A stretch of DNA of 64,000 nt from Sisyra terminalis (taxonomy: Eukaryota > Arthropoda > Insecta > Neuroptera > Sisyridae): positions 29,551,482-29,615,481 of the forward strand of contig OY292274.1 of the NCBI GenBank assembly GCA_958496175.1, read 5' to 3'. Positions 45,990 to 56,871 of this stretch are shown one piece after another. The notes below the pieces were generated by a model. It ran no database searches. It was not told the DNA's origin and saw only the letters and a program-made list of their open reading frames with translations. Position 1 is the first letter of the stretch. Every line of letters begins with the position of its first letter. Position numbers and translations under genes: made by a program.

Positions 45990-47420
45990 ATGCTACGACT
46001 GTGCAATCGATTAGAAGATGATGAATGGTAAGCACCTCTCCACAAGTATCACAATGAGGACTCCCCCATCCTTCTATGTACTATTCTGAGCCTCGTTACT
46101 GCGTAGTTTCTTAGCATGGATTCTATCATTGATATATCTTGAACTAAATCCCTTACCATAATTAATTTTTGGGGTGTATTCCTCCATTACATATACTATT
46201 CTTGATTTTTGGACCTTAATCAAGCCTTGTTTCTTCCAGTCTTCCAATTCCAGCTCCTGGTCGTCAAGTAGTTCTTTAGTGATTGCCCTTTTTGCCTCTT
46301 CGCCAACTTGCTCATTGCCATCTATCCCATGGAGCTCAGAGATCTAGATTACCTTTAATGAATAATTGTTTCTGAGCATATGATCTAGTTTATTTAGCAT
46401 GCGTATTATAATTTTTTTATTATGCTGATTTTTAAGGCATTTAAACATGAAAGGGAGTTTGAGTAGATGACTGACGGTTTCGTTCTGTGTTTTTAATGGG
46501 TTTCAAGCATTTAATGACTGCTACTGCTTCGTAGATGAAAATTGGGTTCCGTCCTTTAGTCTGCACGAAATTGTTTAGTTGTTTGGTTTGAGGACACATC
46601 CCGATTATCCTTTTACTCGATCCATCAATGTATATAGAATCCTGATATCCTTGGTATCTGTTTCAAATTTCCATGAATAACTTTACAAACAGTACTGGAA
46701 ATGTATTGTCGATTGGGTATTCGGCTAACGAAGTATTTACTAGTGAATTCTAGGGTTTCCGAGAAGGTCATTGATTACCAAGCTGTGGGTACTCTTTTGG
46801 CACCTTTTTTTGCTTTCATCCTTTACCATTCGGATCTTCAATGATTGATGGTATGGGGGCTCCTTTTCATTATTTATATTGGTCGCCTGGCGTTTGCTAT
46901 AACTTTCACTAGCTGGATTATAGAGATATTATTTAATTTTAGCAATATAATTGTTGAATAAGGTTTTAACTGGTTTCGGAAATTTTGGGTGGTTCATATG
47001 AAATTCATTTTCTGTGGGATCATTTTATTGTAACATTGTACAGGGTTTTTGACTTTATTCTTGGTTTCTAGGTAATATTTTTTGTTAAAATTTCTCTCCT
47101 TATCCCTCAGGAGGTTCCCCTGATTCACCCACCAGGCTATTATGGTAGGCTTCGATGCTTATATGCAGTGCATCTATATGCATTCCGTTCAAGACCGCTA
47201 ATATGAATTTTGATGCAGAGTTAAAAACTATGGCTCCATTGTCTAGTTTTTGTCGAATTATTGCGCCCTGTAAGAGCTCAGCAGAATTTTGGAAGACGTT
47301 CCCAATATTTTGAAGACAAAGTTTTAATTATATTCAATTTTTTGCAAAATTTTGTTTTGAATTCCTTGTATATGTGTCCTCCAAATCATGTTTAAACCGA
47401 ACTTCATTCCCATGGTTGTA
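45990..47420 (-). pseudogene. Jockey/R1-like retrotransposon ORF2 remnant (RT thumb to CCHC)
   Basis: Read on the minus strand in shifting frames, the pieces follow ORF2 order. MKFGLNMIWRTHIQGIQNK is near 47390. Then come FNSASKFILAVLNGMHIDAL and VGESGEPP (end of the RT region). An RNase H start follows as DSIYIDGSSKRIIG with IYEAVAVIKCLKPIK, then IWISELHGIDGNEQVGEEAK, the GHxGIxGNE block with changes. The final knuckle is CDTCGEVLTIHHLLIDC near 46010-46080. Stops and frameshifts are scattered throughout. It is antisense to the host exons and not closely identical to the remnant at 23568-24140, though the same broad clade. Confidence 0.8.
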
Positions 47421-50400
47421 GATATTTTTTATTGATTTTTAGGTAGGGGTTCAGATTTATTTTTTTTATTTCTTTTATTCATTTTTTGTATGTTAAAATT
47501 TCCTCTTACAACATGAAGTAATTCTTTTAATAAGTAAATATATTGTTCGTTTCGTAAAAACTTCATTTAAAATTGTTTAATTCGAAAGAAAAAATGTTTA
47601 TGTGAAGTATTTAAAAAGGCTTCAAAAAATTAATTGGTATTTATTCTAACGATAATACGTTTATTAATGAAGCAAAAGCTTTTAATGAAGCTTTTCAAAT
47701 ATAAAAAAAAATGGAGTAATACAGTAACCATTTAAAAATTTCAATGGTTTTATTTAAATGTTCACGTCGATACAATAAATTTATTTATGTACGCCGTAAT
47801 TACAAAAAAAGAAATAGGCAAATGTCGAGCAATGGATTCAAACGAGACTTCGGTTAAGAAACTTTATTGAATGAGGGTTGAATAGGAAAGTTTCTGCTAC
47901 ATAACGAGCCATTTTCATTAATTGGCGGTGAGATCTGAACTGGAACGTGTTACGATCGCCACCATAACCATCACCCCATCATTACTATCCCTTGAGACAC
48001 AAATGCTACAACCTACATGACAAACCCCTCATTTTCACACGATTTTCTTTAACATCGAAGTTCTCTTTGCTAAAATTCAGTCTCATTCTCGTCCTTGATT
48101 TTAAACTAATTCTTTCACCCACTCTTGTTTCACCGAGCCCCTAAGCTCTCAATAATTAAATCGCAAAAAGCCTAATTAAATAGCTTGCTTCAAATACGAA
48201 ATTATTTCAACAGTTGCCATAAATTCCATAATTATCGTTCAATTGAAGTTCTAAATTGCTTAAAATCGTTTTAGTACAGTTTTTTTGATGTTGAGAATAT
48301 TGAATACTAGCGTTCTTTTGTTAATAACTAAGGGAATACTAAATTTGCTGTTTGTACCATTTGCGTAAATCAATTAGAGAAAAGTTTCGTCTTGTTTGCA
48401 ACTTTCACGGTTAGATATTATCAATTAATTATACAAGTTTGGCAATATTTAATTCATCCTTCTTCTCCCTAGGTATACCAAAGCAGTAAGTTTAAAATAT
48501 CTTTTAACTTACATTATACAAAACAAAACAAAAACTACCCCAGAATAAATGTTCTAGAAAAAAATATACCTAACTTTTTATTATGGTTGATGTCTAAAAC
48601 AATTAACAAAAATAATTGTTACCACAAAGTGGTATTTAGCATGTAAAATCACTATAACTGATCAAACACAGTGAGTTATTGAGTACCTTGTTTGCATTTT
48701 GGCAAGCAATAATAAATGATTAATGATACCGGTTTAAAATACTTTTTATATCTTCTATAAATATATCATTTTCTTATGGAAACGCAGCGCTTCTAATACC
48801 TACATATACTCACCTATATACGGTATACCTACTACAATGTCTGAAAGAAATGGTTGGAGGTGGTGAAAAACAGACATTAATAAAACCTCCCTTTAACTTA
48901 GTTCTTTCGTTCATTTTGATCTCTCAAGTGCTATTGTTTACGACGTCAAGAAAAACAAGTGTTCCCGTTAACCATCATGATGGTACTTTTATGTATGCTT
49001 GTACATAAAATAAATTGTTTTCTCATTTTCTTCTACACATTTTAAACGCGAAATTGATGACGATTTCACAAAAGCTTTTTTGATTTAATATGAAATCAAA
49101 ATGAAAACAAATTATAATTTATTTTAAATACAACAAAAATGCAATCATAATAAAATTTTGTTGTAATTAAATCGGATTGAATGTTTTGTTTTCTGTTTCA
49201 AATAAACGTTTTGGTAAAAAAATGGTATGATGTAGAATAAAATTGATGTTTTTATTTTTATATATTTCGTTCCATGTTATTTTACAACCATATTATTTTA
49301 CAACTCTTCGATGAAAAAATTTATCAACGTTTCTACCAGTAAATAAACTGATAAATTATTCTAAAATTGACGTGTCTATTTAATATGACTTTCCATAAAA
49401 ATGGAAGTATTACCTTTCCTTAAACCTATTAAAAATCTGATGTTTTATTGATAGTAAGATTTATTATTGTAACTAATGAATGAAATCAGCTTATACCTTC
49501 AATGTTTCTTTATATTGACTATAAAATAAGAATGATCAGATAAAAGTTATTTCCCAAGTAATTTCCTAAGTATCTTAAATACATATAAATACAAATAAAT
49601 ACAATGAAATCCCGGAGTTACAAAGTAGACTGTGCAAACTGCAGCCTACAGCCTAAACTATTTTGTAACATTCTAGAATTTATATTAAAATTTTCAACCA
49701 AGAAAAAATGTTTATTACAATCTTTTTGTTCATTACTCAAATTTTGCGCCAAAGTAACAAAGGGACAACTTATTTAAAATGTACTTTAATTAAACATCAA
49801 TTCTTCTATTTTTTTTTAAATTTAAGCAAAGCTTCAACTTGTGCTTAAAAAATTTACATTCTTTTTGTTGTCATATTTCTTCTTCTTTGTATTAACTAAA
49901 AGATTAAATTTATGTTTCAATTAAAATTAAATATTCTAATATGAACTAAATTCAATTTAATTTAATTACCTCCCATTTTTTGGTACTAATATAAAATTAA
50001 AGCAAATTTAAACTCTACCTTGAGAAAATTGAATAAAATATAAGCTTTCATCTTTATCGATTCTGAATTCATGAGTAAACTTTATTACAAAATTGGAATT
50101 GTTATCTGTCTGGAAAAGCAGAAAGCGACTAAACTAAATTTTATTTGGTGAAAGCTTAAATTAAAGCAAACATGATCATGATGTATACATTTTTACCAAT
50201 GGCTAAAGATAATTATTTTCATGTTTGTATATTTATGTACGACTATGCACGAAACAATTACAGTGATTCAATGCAATAAAGTTAACATGTAATAACATAT
50301 AACAGCTTTTGTACTTTATTATAAAACATTGTCTCTGAACAAAATTACATTTGCACAGAAATTGTTTTAAAGTCCACTTTATAATTGTAGAAGCCATCAA

Positions 50401-50925
50401 TTTTCAATAGTAAACAAAAATTATAATAGTATTTGATTAAATCTAAAGCATTTTATTAGTAAATTTTTCACTGTAAAATTTATCTTTTTATTACACCTGT
50501 ACTGTTCTTATTTTGTACATCATTTAATAAACAGAAAACAATATATTAGGATAATGCTGATTTTTAATGCAATCAGAAGGGTTTGTAATTTATTCATAAA
50601 AAAATTAAACTATTAATATGGAACTACTTTATCACAGACCCAATTGAAAATCGCAAAAAATGGGTTAAAAATTGGGCAAAATTATAGGGTGCCATTTTGT
50701 TTTTAATTATACCGGTCAAGTTTTCGTTTATATTGTGAAACCAGCTAACCCAGCAAACTTCGTACTGCCTAACAAGCAATGAACATAGTGTTTTATGAAT
50801 GAATATTTTAGCTACACTTAGTTTAAATTTTTAGTAACTAAATGATCAAAATTAAGTTCAATACTTCATTAGAATAATAAATATAAAAAAAGAAGAGAAA
50901 AATTATATAAAAAATAAATTGTTTC
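47421..50925. other. AT-rich DNA with one more complex patch
   Basis: The stretch 47840-48240 is less repetitive and less AT-rich than its surroundings, with TTCATTAATTGGCGG and several TAATTA sites, but has no open frame. It could be a regulatory block. The remainder shows nothing recognisable. Confidence 0.35.
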
Positions 50926-50929
50926 AATT

Positions 50930-51290
50930 GCAAGTCAGCCAACACATTTCGTCGGCCCAAAGTGTTAAGCAGCTAAATTCTTTTTAACAGTTTTTTCGGG
51001 GAAAAGAAAAAAAAGTGAATATAAGCTACAAATGTTACAACATAAAGCAGGTTTCCAATTCATGTTTATATTGAGAAATTTCTATATTTAAAGAGATTTA
51101 TCAGTTTGCATTCGATAGAAATTTTTATTCCTTCCTATTGGAACAAAAAAACAAAATTTTTTAAAAGTGGGCTTAGCAGATTGAGACTTTAGGCCGTCGA
51201 TTTGCTTTATTGAAGCTCTGTATTTGGGTTCATGGGTTACCCTTGGATTGATGCTCTCCATTGAAGCATCTTACCATTGCATTAACATAC
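50930..51290. repeat. Inverted pair of a GGCCGACGA-containing repeat (possible SINE family 2)
   Basis: On the minus strand, 50935-51000 reads TTAGCTGCTTAACACTTT then GGGCCGACGAAATG. On the plus strand, 51165-51215 reads GGCTTAGCAGATTGAGAC then TTTAGGCCGTCGATTTG. A third copy lies at 55850-55930. The TTAGCNGRTTRA part resembles an A box, and GGGTTCATGGG near 51230 could be a worn B box. Confidence 0.4.
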
Positions 51291-51582
51291 AAAGTTTGTC
51301 AAATCAGATATCTTCAATATATAAAACAAAGTAGAGGAAGTTAGATTAATTAGAACTAAAAAAATGACTGGATCGATTTTGATGATATATGATTTGTTAG
51401 ATTTGTCTTCGCTCCGAATAGCAGACAATTATTAACATATCTTAACACTTCACGGAAAAAAATGAATAAAATGAGTTTTTAAATAAATTAAGCTTGGTAT
51501 TTTACGCAATTGGCAGTTCACGTCATCCATACTTATATGTTAATTTAATAGTGTCAGTAATTTTTATTAAAAAAAGCATATA

Positions 51583-52825
51583 ACTATTGAAACCATTGGA
51601 AATTCGACGCAATGACTCACTATGTTTTGAAGACGCAATGATTTTACTGATTGGCGATTTCTCCCAAACATTGCCAATCATTCCAAATTCAGATTCTGAA
51701 GAATTTTCCAAACAATTTTTGAATCTTGGTAATGGCAGTGTTCTTGTCGACGAATCAAGCGTATTGACTTCATTTCCTTCGAATTTTGTCTCATTCAAAA
51801 CTTTTACCTAATTCTTAGCTTTTTAATAAAACAGCAGAATAACGTTTTAATCAGTTTAATTGGAATAAAAATTCAAACCAATAACACGGCTATTACCGAT
51901 ATTCATTCATTTCTAGGATAAATCTTCTGCAGATGGATCGTTCAGCAATGCAATCTTGTTTTCTTCCAGATGAAGTTTCTTCATATGGCTCCATAAAATT
52001 GATAATTTAAGTCAAGCATTTATTTTTTAGACAGAAGTCGACCCTTAATGTCTGAAGTCGTCCACTTCTGTAATTCGAAGTGCAGAACGACTAATCTGGA
52101 AAAGTGATTTCCAAACAATTTTTTTTGATATTGATAATGGCAAAATTTCTGTTGACACATCATCTGGATACATTACTTTTCCTACCAATTTTTGTCACTT
52201 TACTAAGTTAAATACCGAACTTATCGAGATGGTGTTCCCAAACTTTGCTCAAAATTACAAAAGTTATATTTGGTTAAGCAAATATGTTATATTGGTTCCA
52301 AAAACGGTGATTAGGTACAACGAAATGAGTATTCAGATTGAAAATAAGACAACTGGCGAATTGATGCCATGCAATTCGGTAGATTCCATAACTAATCAAG
52401 ATGATGTTGACAATGGAATAGATTACAAATAGAATTTTAAAATTCGCTGGAAGTCTTCGGATTACCACCTCATAATCTATCATTAAAAGTCGGATCTGTA
52501 ATCATTAATGTGTTGTGGAACATAAAGACTAACCACGTCTTTGTAATAGCACCCAGCTTGCGGTGAAAAAATTAATGAAAAATGTTATCGTAACAACAAT
52601 TTTAAAATGAAAATATAAAGGTGAAGACGTTGGGGTTCACACATCCCAATGATTCCAAGCGACAGGCCGTGCGACTTGAAAGCATTACAATTTTCAGTGT
52701 AGTACCTTGCATACTTTGTAATGCCGATAAATTGCAATAGCAGTCAGTCAATGTTTGGGGGATCAATTTTAAAAATATATGTTCTTCACATAGCCAAATA
52801 TATACTATATATCGCCTGTTCACTA
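51583..52825 (+). pseudogene. Helitron Pif1-like helicase fragments, inactive
   Basis: The first piece (51583-51811) reads FEDAMILLIGDFSQTLPII, the Walker B/motif II region of Helitron helicases (usually GDFRQTLP). It goes on FSKQFLNLGNGSVLVDESS and FPSNFVSF. The second (about 52080-52830) begins with an overlapping version (DNGKISVDTSSGYITFPTNF) and continues to ELIEMVFPNFAQNYKSYIWL, ELMPCNSVDSITNQDDVDNG and, frameshifted, IPMIPSDRP. The overlap means two partial copies in tandem or a duplicated segment. Walker A and the Rep domain are missing. Many stops follow 52430. Confidence 0.8.
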
Positions 52826-53169
52826 ATAATCACAAATAAACTTCTTTTTTTTATAAATTAATATATATCGTTCACAATTTCGCACGCACTGCGTTGTGAT
52901 ACATTATAAATGTAAAATTAAATGCCAAAATGACGTGGACTTACAATCTCTTTGCTTACAACACTCTCCCAAATATGAATTAAATAATTATTTTAATACA
53001 AATTAAATAAATAAAAATGTCAAATTCATACGTTGCTAAGCGTTTTTCAAAATAAATCACAGGAATCGATGATTACAAACAATATTAGGCGTAAAAAGCA
53101 AGTAGGCGTAAAAATTTACAGAAGATGCCGAGTGGCACCTTAATCTTCTAGAGGTATGAAATGTACTAT

Positions 53170-53290
53170 ACATCTAATTCTGATGCCTACCAAATATACA
53201 TAGAAAATTTTATGAAAATCGGTCCAGCCGTTTTGGAGTAGTTTGGCTGCAAACACAGTGACACGAGATTTTTATATATATGATATACAT
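53170..53290 (+). mobile_element. 3' tail of an RTE-like or related retroelement
   Basis: The sequence ATGAAAATCGGTCCAGCCGT, then TTGGAGTAGTTTGGCTGCAA and an (TA)n-type tail, matches a 3' end commonly seen for non-LTR elements of insects. No coding remains. A similar tail occurs at 56185-56345. Confidence 0.45.
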
Positions 53291-53399
53291 TTACTATCTA
53301 AATCGTAAATTGTGTACTTACGATTTACTTTGTGTAAATTTAAATTTTAATGTGTAGATTTAAATTGTGTATTTACGATTATGTAATTATTCTCATGTT

Positions 53400-53730
53400 T
53401 TAAGAAATTGTATTTTTAATTATTTTTTTGTAATTTTTATTTACGTACCACGTTTCGTAGAACACATAGGGAGGGCGTTCCCACCAATATTCAATCACAG
53501 CTGGATGATTTAAAATTAGTGGAAAAACTAAGCAGAAAACATAGAGAGGTTTTTTAGATTTTTCAGGAATTATAATAATTTTCAATAACACCAATTTAAC
53601 TGCCAATTACATACGATTAAATTGGTGTTATTAAGAATTATTATAGTGCCTGAAGAAGTCAGGAAACCGACGAAACGTTGCACGAAAATAAAAATTAGTA
53701 ATAAAATCAAAAAAAAAACAAATACCTAAA
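53400..53730. repeat. Inverted pair of ribozyme-like element ends
   Basis: TTAAATTGGTGTTATT appears on both strands around 53571-53635, forming a palindrome. Outward on the plus strand come CCTGAAGAAGTCAGG, CGACGAAACGTTGCACG and AATAAAAATTA (53648-53697). On the minus strand the matching order is CCTGAAAAATC near 53560 and CGAAACGTGGTACG with AATAAAAATTAC near 53440. Two copies of one element end thus lie head to head, the minus one decayed. The minus frame at 53400-53606 crosses this and is not a gene. Confidence 0.55.
53646..53683 (+). ncRNA. Hammerhead-like motif, minimal
   Basis: Stem I GTGC (53646-53649) pairs with GCAC (53680-53683). CTGAAGA is at 53650-53656. Stem II GTC-(A)-GG pairs with CC-GAC around AAA (53658-53671). 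GAAAC is at 53672-53676, then GTT. Stem III is nearly absent, as in the motif at 31376-31423, which shares the CTGANGAAG...GAAACGTTGC layout. Activity is uncertain. Confidence 0.4.
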
Positions 53731-55845
53731 AACAAGTGTAATTAAACAATACAATAATTTAAACAATTATTAATTAACTAAAACCATCAAAATATTAGTA
53801 GTTTTAAAGCTCAGGACTCTGAAAAGTTTTCCGAAAAATTATACAAAAAAAAATAATACTTAATGTTCTTTTCTGTTTTATATTAATGTATGAAACTAAA
53901 ATTTATTAATACTTATTTTACGTAGATATATGTTTGTTGTATGTGAGTGAATGATTCCATGACACCGCATTTGAATTTTGGAGTACCTATACAGAAAAGA
54001 TAATATTTGAACATTCAAATAAATTGGGGTTTCAAGTGCCTGGGTTGGATTTAGAGTAACGATAATTAAAGTGAGACAAAATGCTCATAAAGCTTGACGA
54101 TCCTGCACTAACTAATGAAGTTAACAGTCAATTCAAGCTGCAGCTGTGAGCAGTTTTAATTCCAAATATCAGCAACTTTTCCATTTATGAACTTAGTGCT
54201 TACCATTGTTTATGTTTTAGTTACTACTCTTTTAAACGTAGGAATTGGTCATTTTTGTAATAATTAAAGATTAATTATTTGATATAAGCAATAAGAAAGA
54301 AGGCACTATTAACATATTTATAATTTTTATTTTGCTGCGTTAAATGTACAAGACTCATTGTAAATATTTAAACCATTAAATTAAGAACTTATTTAAAGTA
54401 ATGTTAGGCAAACAAAGCTTTTTTTTTGGAAACATTTTTAACTTTTATGAACACATTCTCTCACAAAGTGACTGTAACAAAACTTGGTCCGTAACTGTAG
54501 TTTTATATTCAAATTATATCCTTTCCCGTTCGTATACAACGTTTCCGGTTTTCCTTGCTATTTCATAGTTCTGCTCCATTATTATTTATTCTGTTACATG
54601 CTATTCTGCGAATGGATTATGTTGTTTTTCTTTACGTCCTATGAATTTCATTTCTAACCGAAGTAATATGAATTAATTAAAAATTTTAAACAAAAAACTT
54701 TTAAAACAATGTGGCATTATATTTTTTCTTTATACCATCAACTCATCAAATTAATTTTTACGCTTCCATTAATAACACCTGCATATATTTAAAGTGAGAA
54801 TAATTATATTTTTTAATGTTTTTTGCTTTAAATTAAAAAATATTGGAATTAATAGAACTAAAAATTATTTTCTTTTTAATTTTGCAAACAAATGACTTAT
54901 TTTTATGTAATTATTGATCAATGATAACTAAAATTGGCTTTAATTAATTTCGCTGCAATTTAGAAAACTTATATTATTTAATTAATGAACAATTTATATT
55001 GAATACTCAATTTAAATTAACTAACAACTAAATAAACATTTTGCTAAATTTTCCTTTATGAGAACAATTGAGTTGGTATTTTTGAAAAATTCATTCATTT
55101 TTTAATAAATTTTTCAATTTATTAGCTTTTATTGTTGCATTCAACTAATGAATTTTAATAAAAGCTTGCAAAAGAACACATCTCACAAAAGTTACTTTAC
55201 TTTTATAAATACTGATTATTAAATTTGAATAAAAACATAAGCAGATATCATAGGGTATAAAACGAATTAAAATAAAATCTAAAAAATATATTTTGAAGCT
55301 ATTGTTTTCGAAAACAAAAAGAGTAAAACGACAACTCAATAATCCTCAACAACGTTTAAACTTTTTTTTTAACCAAAGCATGTTTGAAAGTTTTTATATA
55401 GAAAAATACACACACACTTAAAATTTGAATTTAACAAATAAAATAAAAATAAAAGCTTTTGATAATGCTCACAGACATTCAACCATTAAATCGCAAACTC
55501 CAACAGAAATTTATGACAGGAGAAAAAAAAATTTCAACAAGATTTTTTTTTATTCTGTTTAATTTCTATTCAACATATTTGTATTAGAATATGTATTTTT
55601 TTTTTTGGTTTCGTTAAACTCGTTTGTTGAATTTTTAATATTTTTCTTAGCAACCAAATAATATACCTAATTATGTAATTCATAGTAAAGGAAGGTTCCA
55701 TTAGTAAAGGAATACAAAATTCTTTCTAGTAACAAACTAATAAATCTCATTAAATCCAAGAATTTCAAAAAGTTGAACATGAAATGAAAACCTGCTATCT
55801 GTACTTATGTAGCTTATGTAACTCTCCTTTTTCCTTCCTCTGTAA
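53731..55845. other. AT-rich non-coding DNA, nothing recognised
   Basis: The 55145-55339 minus frame has no domain. No exon or bounded repeat identified. Confidence 0.45.
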
Positions 55846-55849
55846 AAAC

Positions 55850-55930
55850 TGTTAAAATGGACTTAGCTGGTTAACACTTTAGGCCGACGATATGGCTTTG
55901 TGACCTGGTACCAAAAATAAACGTAGTTTT
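55850..55930 (+). repeat. Third copy of the GGCCGACGA-containing repeat
   Basis: GACTTAGCTGGTTAACAC followed by TTTAGGCCGACGATATGG matches the copies at 50935-51000 and 51165-51215. Confidence 0.45.
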
Positions 55931-56184
55931 GAGGATTTTGATTCTCTTATAGATGTTTAATACTGTTTATGATTTTAATAATTATGTCTACCCTCTTGCT
56001 GCTCTTTACACTCTTTACGCATTTATGACAAAAGAAAATATTCCAATAATCCTACTCCATTTTGCTAACAGCTCCATTAATATCAACACGACAAAGATTG
56101 TGATGCTTTTTTTTATTTTGACATATCTTTCAAACAAATAAATACCAAATTGTAAAGTGTTTATTCATGCTAAAAATATTCTTA

Positions 56185-56345
56185 GAACTGTACCTACAGA
56201 ACTCAATTGTAAATCGAAATCATCCGGAGATTTTCTCACATACACACACAAAATTTTATCAAAATCGGTTCAGTGATAAAAGATTAGTTCAATGACATGG
56301 ACACATACTGAAGAGTTATATATATAAAAGTATTAGTATAGGTAA
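56185..56345 (+). mobile_element. 3' tail of a non-LTR-like element
   Basis: TTTATCAAAATCGGTTCAGT, later GACATGGACACATACTGA and a TATATATA tail, resembles the tail at 53170-53290 and common insect retroelement 3' ends. Confidence 0.4.
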
Positions 56346-56871
56346 CTAATGATTTTTATATCATTCTATTTAAAGGAGTTCTCCCGTGTGAAGGGCTCAG
56401 AAAATTGGTTTTATTTTTTGCATAAATATCTGCCTTAATATTTCAAGAATACTCTACGATAGTGATTTTTCTTAAATTTGAAGTTGTTTTAAAGATACAG
56501 GCTTTACGAAGATACAGAACTCATTAGTTATAATTTTAAACGTTCTTGAAATTTTTGAACACGCTTTTCTCAAAACATATATGTTATTCAAACTTGCCTC
56601 CATCATACCTCGAAAACAGTTTAACCGACTGACTTCTATTTTATAGGGTAAACTCAACATAAGTCATAAACAACATAAACTCACCACAGAAATCATTGGA
56701 AATTTCTGATTTTTATTGTTTCTGTAACAAAAATATTACAAAACAAAATACATAAAATTGCAAGGTTTTCTTCAGAAGTCTGTCAAACATCCAATTTTTC
56801 ATATTTATAATTGATTATTTATCATTCTATGCTTTTAGGCTTACAGATTAAAACGCCGTTTTTATTTAAAA

